64,000 nucleotides of DNA from the NCBI GenBank assembly GCA_033032865.1, contig JAWHQI010000166.1, positions 3,286,001-3,350,000 on the forward strand, written 5' to 3'. The first letter of the stretch is position 1, and every line of letters starts with the position of its first letter. The translations under genes were made by a program, and so were the position numbers. Under the pieces are notes generated by a model that was not told the DNA's origin, searched no databases, and saw only the letters and a program-made list of their open reading frames with translations. Shown here one piece after another: positions 12,225-19,974 of this stretch. The stretch is from Dactylorhiza incarnata. Lineage: Eukaryota > Streptophyta > Magnoliopsida > Asparagales > Orchidaceae.

Positions 12225-12280
12225 AGTGCGATCCTGTAAGAAACGAACCTATAAGAAACGCTCCTGAAGTGCGATCCTGT
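12216..12280 (+). repeat. 22-bp direct repeat at an element junction
   Basis: The word starting 'cgctcctgaagtgcgatcct' occurs at 12216-12237 and again at 12259-12280. The first copy overlaps the last codons of Chromo-1 pol; the second lies in the minus-strand gag fragment. Such a repeat at a truncation point fits end-joining repair with filler DNA. Confidence 0.8.
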
Positions 12281-12760
12281 CTGCGTCCGAGATGAAGTGC
12301 TCTAGGAAGGCCTCTGAGGATTCCCCCCAGAGGATTGTGCTGAGTGGTCGCCCTCTAAACATGGAGCGGCTGGCTAGCTGCTCTCCACCAATCTCGGGCA
12401 TAGCCCTTTAGCATGGTCACTACCAAGGACACTGCGGCTACGGCGGGGCACATCATCCCGACTAAGAGCTCCTCTACCCTCTCCACCCACTCTTCGTCCT
12501 GAATGGCTGACTCGGTACCTCGGAAGGTGGGGGGCCTTAGCCCCCGGAATGTCGTCAGAAGATCGGTGGGTACGGTGGCCTGTTGGGGTGGCCGTCTGGA
12601 AAGCGGCTAAATAAGCTATCAGGGTCCGTCCTAGCTCTGTATCCCCAAACGGAACTGCGGATGGAGTGGCCGGGGCTGGTGGTGGAGTGGTAGGGTGGTA
12701 CTGATTCCTAGAGGAGGACCTTCCGTTACTCGACTCTGGTATCTGGAGAAGTAACAAACG
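12240..12760 (-). pseudogene. Chromo-3 gag remnant, frameshifted
   Basis: On the minus strand a proline-rich start (PTTPPPAPATPSA near 12690) leads into a typical gypsy gag core in shifted frames: PPTFRGTESAIQDEEWVERV near 12530-12480, MLKGYARDWWRAA near 12420-12380, and a SEAFLEHFI-like segment near 12310. At least one frameshift and a stop separate these blocks. The WVERVEELL and ARDWW motifs are those of plant chromovirus capsids. The single 207-codon frame over 12374-12997 crosses the LTR boundary and is not itself a real protein. Confidence 0.6.
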
Positions 12761-12970
12761 AACATCAGTACTTGCAAAAATAAGGGAATTTTGCAGGACT
12801 GAAACGAAAAGAAAGCGTAAAGCGTGCGTGTGTATTACCATGCAGTCTCGAGTCCTTAACCTTAAACCTAAAGGGTCCATCGGGCTTCCGCTGCCTGGTT
12901 CGTCCCGAACCAAGAAACGGAACCGGGGAAGGGAGGATCGAAAGACTGCCCCATGTGGTCGGATCGTGGT

Positions 12971-12984
12971 AGCTCTGATCCATT
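12971..12984 (-). other. Primer binding site of Chromo-3 (iMet-like)
   Basis: On the minus strand the LTR end CTTACA is followed by 'aatggatcagagct', close to the usual PBS TGGTATCAGAGC. This fixes the inner end of the LTR at 12985 and the strand of the element. Confidence 0.6.
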
Positions 12985-13539
12985 TGTAAGACCCCACCTC
13001 CCCAGACCTGAACCGGGTTCAGGGAGGGGGGATCTTATGGCCCAAAGATGGCCACTAGTGATTCCCGGATGGCAACGACCCACCCTCTCAAGCGCTGAGT
13101 GGTCTCCTTGTCAGGCACGAGAATCACAACATCACATCAGAACGCACATCGGAAGCAATCGAAAACAAACAAAACCAAGCTACTGTTTATATTTACATAT
13201 TTAAATAAGGTCGAAGCCAAATGTTTACAACCACTGCCTCGGGAGCTACATAGACTATAATAAAGACCCTAGGCTAGTCCTATACTCTAGGACTCACGTC
13301 TCGGAAGATAAGAGGAGAGGCTGGAGTGTCAGATCGAGCCATCTCTAAGGCTGGTAACTCATCCTGCGGTGCGGGGGCTTCGCGTTGTCTCATCTCCTGT
13401 GATTGGTTATAAGAAATAACCATTAGTCACAGAGCTAAGTAGAAAACACATCCCCTCCCCGGATCCATATCCAGGGGGCGGCTATAGGACCGAAATAAAT
13501 AGCCGAAGCAAAGAAGAGGGTTAGCAGCAGGTAAACATT

Positions 13540-13572
<33 letters not shown>

Positions 13573-13710
13573 GTTTATATATCTATAAATAAGGCCTCCC
13601 GCCCTACGATCCATAATCGCGCAGTATAGTAAATACACAATACTATCTCGCGCACATACGCACCCAGGTATTCAAACCTGCACACACACAAAAGACCCTG
13701 TGTCGATACA
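12985..13710 (-). repeat. 5' LTR of Chromo-3
   Basis: The inner end TGTAAG (plus strand) at 12985 is set by the PBS. The outer end is probably at 13710, where the minus strand would start TGTATCGACACAG. An AT dinucleotide microsatellite lies inside at 13540-13575. With no second LTR to compare, the outer end is inferred. Confidence 0.5.
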
Positions 13711-13718
13711 GTTTAGAC

Positions 13719-14737
13719 CTCTTACTTGACCCAAGCTAAGACCCTTGACCGGTCACTAGGAACTGAGAGACTTGCCCTCGACGATTGCTGAACCTAAAAA
13801 CAAACTCTTGAAGGTGCAGCGTGGAGGTCCCGCCACATAACCGGAAGCTCACTCAGAACTTCCCCTCCCAAGCCAATGCTGAGCTTGGGCACCTTGGAGG
13901 GCACTAAGGGTCACCTCACCGACCACCTTCAACGACAAGGGGAGGGGGAGGGATGGTGCTTGCTCACGCGTAAAGGGGGGGAGGGTAGAGACCAACCCTT
14001 CTCAAGGTGCCCATGGGGGTCTATTTATAGACTTTCCCAAAGATGGACTGCGAATAGCCAAAATTGGATTGCGGATAGCCAAAATCTTGCTATCTGCAGT
14101 CCGACCATGACCATGAACAGTCAACGCAGGAGGAGGGGCGAGTGGGGTTCGAGGTGCCCACTCCCCCCCTCACAAGAGGTCCTGCCTGCCTCCCCTAAGG
14201 ATGCCGGGCGAGTGGGAGGATCCCCCCCACTCGCCCAAAGGGGGCGACGAGTGGGAGAGCCTCTCCCACTCGCCCCCAAAGGGGGCAGGCGAGTGGGAGG
14301 GCCTCTCCCACTCGCCCGGCGAGTGGGAGGGCCCCTCCCACTCGCCCAAAGGGTGCGGTGAGTGGGAGGACCTCTCCCACTCGCCCGGCGAGTGGGAGAG
14401 CTCCTCCCACTCGCCCGGCGAGTGGGAGAGCTCCTCCCACTCCCCCTACATAGGGCCGGCGAGTGGGAGAGCCCCTCCCACTCGCCCAAAGAGGATTGGC
14501 GAGTGGGAGGCTCCTCCCACTCGCCCAAAGAAGACCGGGCGAGTGGGAAGGCTCCTCCCACTCGCCCGAAGGGAGTCGGGGGAGCGGGTGCTCCCTCCGC
14601 TTCTCCCACTGCCTCCTTTTGCCTTAACCGGTCTCGACCGTTTCGGCGCGGTCGTTTTCCCCGTTTCGGCTACCTTCACTGTCTCGGCCTCACCCAGGTC
14701 GGGTCACACCGACTCGGAAAATATGAGGGTTGTACAC
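13719..14737 (-). repeat. 3' LTR of Tat-1 (outer end truncated)
   Basis: Collinear with 46041-47017. The inner end at 14737 reads TGTACAACCC on the minus strand. A TATA box CTATAAATAG lies on the minus strand at 14021-14030. The terminal 50 bp present in the 5' LTR (45991-46040) are absent here and replaced by the Chromo-3 LTR. The U3 part is dominated by palindromic units. Confidence 0.85.
14205..14580. repeat. Array of about 10 GAGTGGG...CCCACTC palindromes in Tat-1 3' LTR
   Basis: Units of about 30-40 bp such as 'ggcgagtgggag' followed by 'ctcccactcgcc' are each self-complementary and repeated head to tail, separated by short spacers ('aaaggg', 'aaagaag'). They lie in U3, about 180-550 bp upstream of the TATA box in the element's direction. 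All long frames called across this array on either strand are by-products of its repetitive composition and not genes. Confidence 0.9.
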
Positions 14738-14753
14738 AATCCCTGCTCTTTGC
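14738..14753 (-). other. Polypurine tract of Tat-1
   Basis: On the minus strand 'gcaaagagcagggattg' lies directly before the 3' LTR start TGTACA. Its purine bias and position fit a plus-strand primer, though it is interrupted by pyrimidines. Confidence 0.5.
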
Positions 14754-14847
14754 GAGCTTGTCCCAAGCTCGGAAAGAAAGTCCAACCCACCTATTGGACG
14801 AGTAGGTGGGACCCGGAGGGAATCTTTGGGGGGCTCCGCCAGATGGC

Positions 14848-14854
14848 TATAAAA
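14848..14854 (+). promoter_or_regulatory. TATA box of antisense unit A1
   Basis: TATAAAA stands 73 bases upstream of the ATG at 14927, in the direction opposite to the host retrotransposon. Position and context fit a plant Pol II core promoter. Confidence 0.6.
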
Positions 14855-14926
14855 CCCCTCGAAGAGGGAGGCAAGGAGAGCACCATTCCTGAGGACTCCT
14901 CCGATTCCTCCCCCTTCTCGAACTAG

Positions 14927-15801
14927 ATGGATCCACCTCGAGACTTCAGGGCTCGCTTCAAGGCTCTTGCTGGGAAAAATCAGGCCGACCTGACGGAACT
15001 CAAAGCTCTGGTTCATGGCCCTTCGTCCTCCCCTACCCGGTCAGCAGTGCGATCACCTCGGAAGAAGTCCCATCCTAAGCCGCTGAAGGAGGTGGCGTCG
15101 TCATCCTCCCATGGGACGACCGAATTTGTCTGAGGCCTGGAGATTGATACGGTATCAGCTCTTCTCTTGTTTTTGTCCCACACTTGCGATCGTGATACGA
15201 CAATGATGACGCGTTTCTTAACTGCTCACAGCTTCTCACGGATGACATCGAAGGGGCCCGAAGACTGATAGAGGGGGCGGGTGCAGACGCTCGGGTGGGC
15301 CCCGTTCCCTTCATTCAGGAACCTGCCGCTCTCTCGACTGCTCGCGATAACCCTCCTGTTGGGGAGGATAAAACCTCGATGGGTCAATCGAGCCGCAGGG
15401 AGGTTTCAGCGCAACTCCGCTCTCCTACTGCGGTCGAGGAGCCCACCGAGGACCGATCCAACGTCCTCGAGCGCCTAGGCCGTTTGGAGACCCTTACCCA
15501 GGAGTTGCGGGAGGGGAGGCTGTCTTCCGGGCCCGACCCCCTCGCCCGTGTTTGTGTCCTGGAGCGCCGAGTGGAGAGGTTGGAGGCTGAACTCAACCTG
15601 CTACGGGGAGAGGTCCGGGTTGCGTTCGGGGGCATGACGACACCGTTCGAGGATCACTTTCGCCGGGTGGAGGCCACCATGCGCACCATGGGTGAGGAGC
15701 TTGCCTCAGCCAAGGCGTGCTTTGAATCCACACGTGGGGAGGGGGGGGGGGGGGTCCCCTTCACCCAAGACCAGGGCTACTGGAAGTGGACGGAGCGTTA
15801 G
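14927..15801 (+). CDS. Antisense unit A1: basic, coiled-coil protein of unknown function
   Basis: The plus-strand unit lies inside the minus-strand Tat-1, between the polypurine tract and a second antisense gene. A first exon starts at 14927 (MDPPRDFRARFKALAGKNQ) with a basic segment SPRKKSHPKP. A probable intron ends with 'ctgctcacag' at 15234, and the second exon runs to the stop at 15801. Exon 2 has heptad-rich helices (ERLGRLETLTQELREG near 15470, LERRVERLEAELNLLRGEV near 15560, FRRVEATMRTMGEELASA near 15660), i.e. a predicted coiled coil. A TATA box (14848) and a possible poly(A) signal (15838) frame it. The donor site is uncertain (near 15128 or just upstream). I recognise no enzyme domain. 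Tat elements are known to carry extra ORFs in either orientation. Confidence 0.5.
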
Positions 15802-15835
15802 CTATTTTTCTTTTCGGTGATCTACTATTTGATAT

Positions 15836-15846
15836 GTAATAATAAA
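15836..15846 (+). terminator. Possible poly(A) signal of A1
   Basis: 'taataataaag' lies 35 bases after the A1 stop codon and contains an AATAAA match (15839-15844). Plant signals are loose, so this is supportive rather than decisive. Confidence 0.4.
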
Positions 15847-16157
15847 GACTGGCCCGCCATAGCAGTTTCATCTGCTTTGCGGCCGGACCATTTGTTTCTT
15901 CATGCCTATGTTATGTTCATTTCAATAACTCTACTGATTCATGTCTTGTTTAAGTCGTTGTCCTTTGGTTAACTAACAGGCAGGGTGAGCGTCGTGATGC
16001 TGAAACGGCTGACTAGCGGACAGGAGGTAGAGACCTAGAGTGGACGACCTTAGGATGAAGCGGTCGAGTGGTGTCAGGGGGAGGCATAGGTGAAGGGACC
16101 CCTCAGTCCACATCCTTACACCAGGCGAGAGGACTGCAAGGTCCTCCTACCTCTGCC

Positions 16158-16335
16158 GGGCGAGTGGACCATGAGGTCCACCCCTGTGCGCCGGGCGAGT
16201 GGACCTCAAGGCTCACTCGCCTGTGCTCGGGGCGAGTGGGCCTTGCGGTCCACTCGCTCGGGGCGAGTGGACCACCTGGTCCACTCCCCCTCCATGCCCT
16301 TGGGCGAGTGGGCCCCGTGGTCCACTCGCCTTCTC
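16158..16335. repeat. GAGTGG...CCACTC palindromes upstream of A2
   Basis: About five or six self-complementary units, such as 'ggcgagtggacc' with 'ggtccactcgcc', end only about 15 bp upstream of the A2 TATA box. They resemble but do not copy the palindromes in the Tat-1 U3 (TGGACC versus TGGGAG core). The same design next to two different promoters suggests a shared regulatory or structural role. Confidence 0.8.
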
Positions 16336-16348
16336 TTCTATCTCCCCC

Positions 16349-16356
16349 TATAAATA
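16349..16356 (+). promoter_or_regulatory. TATA box of antisense unit A2
   Basis: TATAAATA is 97 bases upstream of the A2 start codon at 16453, on the plus strand and so opposite to Tat-1. The strong match and position support a promoter internal to the element. Confidence 0.65.
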
Positions 16357-16452
16357 CGCCACCCTTCTACTTCTAGGTCCTCACCTTCATTTCTCCCCTT
16401 GCCTCACCTTCCTTCTGCAGCCAGTTCTATCCCTTCCTATCACTCCTGCTAG

Positions 16453-16810
16453 ATGGCATCCAACCGCCCACCTGTCACGAGGAACGGCCGGGAGCAAAGC
16501 GCGGCCAACTTCTCAGGGTGCTCTTTCCCTGTGGGAAAGGTGTCTAAGGAAGACCTCTTGGCCTTCAGGAGTTCCTGCCTCCCTGAGGGGTGGTCATGCA
16601 GACGCCCGTCGGCGGGCGAGACCATCAACTCCTTTTATGATGACTGGCTTGCATTCCCCCTCCCTCACTTTGAGGTCGGGCTACGACTGCCTTTGTGGCC
16701 CGAGGTGAAGGAGTTCCTAGACTACTTTGGCGTAGTCCCTGCTCAAGTCAACACAAATGCGATTTTGATGTTGACGGCCTACGCGTGCTACATGCGGGAG
16801 GAGAGGGTGG
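16453..16810 (+). pseudogene. Antisense unit A2, 5' part of exon 1 (split by Athila)
   Basis: The reading begins MASNRPPVTRNGREQSA and is open up to the Athila insertion at 16811; it continues in frame at 30583. The middle part (FPLPHFEVGLRLPLWPEVK and FLDYFGVVPAQVNTNAILML) resembles the plant 'putative gypsy type transposon' domain (Pfam Transposase_28 type), in which a hydrophobic 'FPL..F...VL..Y...AQL.PN' pattern is typical. Members occur within plant LTR elements and as free copies; function is unknown. Its place in Tat-1, antisense to gag and with its own TATA box, matches the extra antisense ORFs known in Tat-type elements. Confidence 0.55.
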
Positions 16811-16977
16811 TGATGAATAGTAATTCTACGTGTTTTTCTGTATAGTTTTTAGTGTATTTTTGCTTAGAATTATAAATAATCTATGTAATTAAATAAATAA
16901 ATTGTTTCTTTTTGTTATTTTAAACTTTTAACTAAGTTTTATTTTAATTTAATAAACTTTCTGTCTTTTTGTTAAGA

Positions 16978-17442
16978 CACGCCCTTGGACACGCCCGTGT
17001 CCAAGGGCGTGTTCACTAATCCCTAACATTTTCTTCTCTCTGTTCTTTTTCCAACTCAAACATCAAGTCACGCCCTCGGTCACGCCCGTGACCGAGGCCG
17101 TGTACTTGGTCACGCCCGTGTTGGATATCCATCCCAGATTCCAGCCACTTGAAGCATTTCATCCAAAAAGTCAAAGTCACGGCCGTGACATTTCAGACAC
17201 GCCCGTGACCCTCAATTCCTTCCAGAAGAACAAAGGACACGCCAGGTGTCACGCCCAGTTCAAGCTCCAGCCAGCCGACCTAGGTCACGCCCGTGACCTA
17301 GGCCGTGTACGATGGTCACGCCCGTGTACTTCCAAAGTCGCCGGTCAAGCCTTCCAGACGCCTGCCTGGATCCAGCTGTTCTGGCTATTCGCACCCCAAG
17401 CCGTGTCACGCCCTCAGACACGCCCGTGTCCGAGGGCGTGTA
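16978..17442. repeat. CACGCCCGTG palindrome cluster in Athila 5' LTR
   Basis: The word CACGCCCGTG, or near copies, occurs about nine times, often extended into longer palindromes such as 'ggacacgcccgtgtcc' and 'gtcacgcccgtgac'. It ends just before the TATA box, so it occupies the U3 enhancer position. The same cluster is at 28155-28619 in the 3' LTR. Confidence 0.85.
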
Positions 17443-17458
17443 ATTCCAAAATTTTTCC

Positions 17459-17466
17459 TATAAATA
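17459..17466 (+). promoter_or_regulatory. TATA box of Athila 5' LTR
   Basis: TATAAATA directly follows the palindrome cluster and is identical in the 3' LTR at 28637-28644. It defines U3 versus R, so about 650 bp of U3 and nearly 2 kb of R-U5. Confidence 0.7.
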
Positions 17467-18165
17467 GCCAGATTCAGCTGAGTGTGGGGGTTCAGAATTT
17501 TGAGACCTCTTCTTAAGCTTGTGGACCAATTTTTGCTGTTTTCATGTTTTAGCTCTCTTTTTGCATTTTCTCTCTCTTGTTTTGTAACCTTATTTTTGAT
17601 GGAAATAAAATAGGTTAGCTTGTTTTGTAATTCTCTTCTCTTGTTTGTTAAAGTGTGTGTGTGTGTTCTCTTTTTTTTCTTCTTTCTTTCTCTTTTTTTT
17701 TAGTTTTTGTAATTTTTGTTATTATAATTAGTTGTCCATTTTAATTTGGGTGTGTGTGTGTATGAGGCTAATTTTCATGTTTTTAGCTTTTTTTTTGTAA
17801 TTTTTAGATGGTTTCATAATTTGTGTGTGTGAGTGTATGAGTTTAGGTTAATTTTTCTCTTTTTTGTATTTTTATTTTTCTTTTTAGTTTTTTAGTGCTT
17901 TTGTAGTTTTTATTAAAGTATGTGTGTGTGTGTGCTAGTATAGATTTTGTTTTATTTTAACTTAGATTTCATTTTTAGTAAGGGTGTGTGAGTGTAGGAG
18001 AATAGATTTTATTTTCTTATTAACTTAGTTTCATTTATGTTGTGTGTGTGAGTGTATGAGTTAATTTTTGTTTTCTTTAACTTAGTTTTCAATTAAAGTA
18101 AGTGTGTGTGTGTGTGGGAGGATAAATTTTGCGCCTTTTTTGTAATTCAATAGCTTTTATTTCTG

Positions 18166-18360
18166 TCACGCATTTATTTCCCGCCTATCCATTTGGATAG
18201 GACTTGTCACGCATTTATTTCCCGCCTATCCATTCGGATAGGACTTGTCACGCATTTATTTCCCGCCTATCCGCTTGGATAGGACTTGTCACGCATTTAT
18301 TTCCCGCCTATCCATTTGGATAGGACTCGCTCACGCATTTATTTCCCCTCTACCTATTTG
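18166..18360 (+). repeat. Five 41-bp tandem repeats in Athila 5' LTR
   Basis: Units of 'cacgcatttatttcccgcct' followed by 'atccatttggataggactt' repeat head to tail. The half 'tatccatttggata' is itself an inverted repeat, so each unit can form a small stem. The last unit is diverged. The equivalent array in the 3' LTR is at 29346-29545. Confidence 0.9.
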
Positions 18361-19265
18361 GGTAGGGATCGCACTTCTTTAATTTATGCAATTTACCGCT
18401 TTCATTTTAATTCCGTAGAGTGCGTGAGTTTTCAATTAGTGCGTCTTTTGTTTTTAATATAATTGCTTTTTGCTAATTCCGCTAACCGCTCAATCACTTA
18501 AAATCGCCGTAGTTATCATTATCGCTTTATAAAACTCTAAAAAAAAAATCTGAGCAAAACTACTTTCTAAATTAACGTTTTCGTGCTTTCTCGCTTTTTA
18601 TCGCAATTATCGTTAAACGCACGCCAACCTTAATTTTTGTCATTAGTTTTTCTATAAAATTATAAAAATCAATTCAAAACTCTTTTCGATAAAATAATAG
18701 CGCGCTCCTAAGAAGTAGAAATAATCGATACGACCTTGGAAAAATACGACTTTGATATTTCAAAAGAAATATCCTATACTACTATCGATAAGGTCCACTT
18801 GCCTTTATTGATTTTAGTCTGGATAATTATATAAACCCAAAAGCTTTCTCTCCAAAGCAATTTTTAAAACTCTCTTTTAAACACTTAAAAAATTGTTGCA
18901 ACAACTCTTTGGTTGTTGGAACTAGCTCAAGGCAAAATAAGTTTTAAAACGATCTCTTAAAGAATTGTTGCAACAACTCACAAAATTGTTGCAACAACAT
19001 ATTCAAAAAGCTTTCAACTTTCATTTCAAACATAAGCCTTTCAAATCCCCTACTTAGCTTTTGGCGACGCGGCCAAAGAGTAATCCTCGATATTTCGAAA
19101 GAGGAAAAGGCCATTACTTCTATCTTTAGATAGGATAACGGGTAATTCCTCGAAGTAGAATTACTCGCGGGACTCTTCGAAAACTCCGCCGAATTCTAAT
19201 AAAAGAAGAAAGAAAGGCTTTACTTTAATTTAGCTTTTAAATCTAAAAAAACCGTATCAAGTTTT

Positions 19266-19340
19266 TGGCGCCGTTGCCGGGGACCGAACCCGGGTCACCC
19301 GCGTGACAGGCGGGAATACTCACCACTATACTAAAACATC
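19266..19340 (-). tRNA. Full-length antisense copy of tRNA-Asp(GUC) within the 5' LTR (retro-derived)
   Basis: The minus strand of this 75-nt stretch reads as a whole nuclear tRNA-Asp including anticodon GTC, the internal A box TAGTATAGTGG and the terminal CCA. CCA is added to eukaryotic tRNAs after transcription, so this came from a mature tRNA by reverse transcription and not from a gene copy. Its first 18 plus-strand bases are the Athila PBS TGGCGCCGTTGCCGGGGA. The next base, opposite tRNA position 58 (normally m1A), is C where the canonical complement is T. Two or three more differences from the plant tRNA-Asp I remember lie at the tRNA 5' end. It is unlikely to be an active tRNA gene. 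Confidence 0.85.
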
Positions 19341-19409
19341 CGCCTAAGGTTAAAGTTTAAAGAAAGATAGAGCTTTTCTAAAAAAGATAAAAAAACTGTA
19401 TCAAGTTTT

Positions 19410-19427
19410 TGGCGCCGTTGTCGGGGA
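19410..19427 (+). other. Functional primer binding site of Athila, tRNA-Asp
   Basis: TGGCGCCGTTGTCGGGGA lies six bases after the LTR end at 19403. It differs by one base from the tRNA-Asp complement. It is the second PBS in a row; the first (19266-19283) lies inside the LTR as part of the tRNA copy. Confidence 0.9.
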
Positions 19428-19974
19428 CTTATGTCGTTATTTTGAAATAGGAAACGCTATTAATTTTATCTTATATTTCACCTCTCTATCAATTATATAT
19501 TTTACTTTCATCTTAAAAACAACAAAAAATTTTAATTAAGAAAGAAAAAAAACCTATCTAAGAAAAAGGAAAATCCAAAATTTTCAAAAAAAAAATTTAT
19601 AAAATATAAAGATATATCTCCTTTATTTTTACCACCTCTTATAAACTCATATTTGCAGAATTTAAAAACTTTTGCAATTATAAAACTTTTGCTTATATAT
19701 TTACAAACATACATCTATATGTTCATATAAAACCAAACAAAATAAAACCTTAAAAATCATCCAAAACAAAATATATATATATAGCAATATTTTCTACTTA
19801 CGAAAAGAAAATAAAAAATAATAATAATATATATATTTTCCCCCTCTTTCTTTCTTTCCTTGTTTTTCTTCCTTGTAAAAATATTTCCAAAACAAAAACA
19901 TCAAAAAAAAATCTATAAAAAGAAAAAAAAAAGAAACTATTTCTTCCAAATTTAAAAAAAAAAGAGAATAGTTT
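19428..19974 (+). other. Athila untranslated leader
   Basis: A very AT-rich leader between PBS and gag, with long A and T runs and no supported ORF. Small frames on the minus strand here are composition artefacts. Confidence 0.7.

Larger units (their letters stand above)
5050..12240 (+). mobile_element. Ty3/gypsy chromovirus, 3'-truncated, inactivated (Chromo-1)
   Basis: A plus-strand LTR retrotransposon in the order LTR, PBS, gag, protease, RT, RNase H, integrase, start of chromodomain. The 5' LTR ends at 6134 and the PBS follows at 6138. Coding runs from 6571 to 12224 apart from stops at 7033, 7981 and 9402 and a solo-LTR insertion at 8371-9384. No 3' LTR is present: the element stops inside the chromodomain and abuts a minus-strand chromovirus gag fragment. 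A second partial copy of the same family lies at 47018-48509. The start coordinate is approximate because the beginning of the 5' LTR could not be fixed. Confidence 0.8.
12240..13710 (-). mobile_element. 5' fragment of a second chromovirus (Chromo-3), minus strand
   Basis: Read on the minus strand this holds a 5' LTR (13710 down to 12985), a PBS and the start of gag, then it is cut off near 12240 at Chromo-1. Its upper end lies against the truncated Tat-1 LTR. Pol and 3' LTR are missing. Confidence 0.6.
16811..19403 (+). repeat. 5' LTR of Athila
   Basis: Starts TGATGAATAG and ends CTGTATCA, matched over its whole length by 27990-30582. Contents in order: AT-rich start, CACGCCCGTG palindrome cluster (16978-17442), TATA box TATAAATA at 17459-17466, dispersed TG microsatellites (17655-18120), five 41-bp repeats (18166-18360), GTTGCAACAAC palindromes (18891-18995), then the tRNA-Asp copy at 19266-19340 and a second LTR-like end. 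The 142-codon frame at 17088-17516 is conserved in the other LTR but lies across the promoter and is probably not a gene. Confidence 0.95.

Noticed and set aside
12374..12997. A 207-codon minus-strand protein
   Set aside because: The frame crosses an LTR/PBS boundary, and the real gag similarity lies partly in another frame.
14121..14805. Several overlapping 80-240-codon ORFs on both strands
   Set aside because: They run through the palindromic array of an LTR; the open frames arise from repeated GC-rich units and are present in all orientations.
17088..17516. A 142-codon gene conserved at 28266-28694
   Set aside because: The two copies are simply the two LTRs of Athila; the frame overlaps the promoter. 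Conservation reflects young LTR age. Kept as a finding but not as a gene.
19266..19340. A working nuclear tRNA-Asp gene
   Set aside because: It includes the CCA end, begins exactly at the PBS, lies inside an LTR in both copies and has changes in the acceptor stem and B box. A reverse-transcribed primer explains all of this better.
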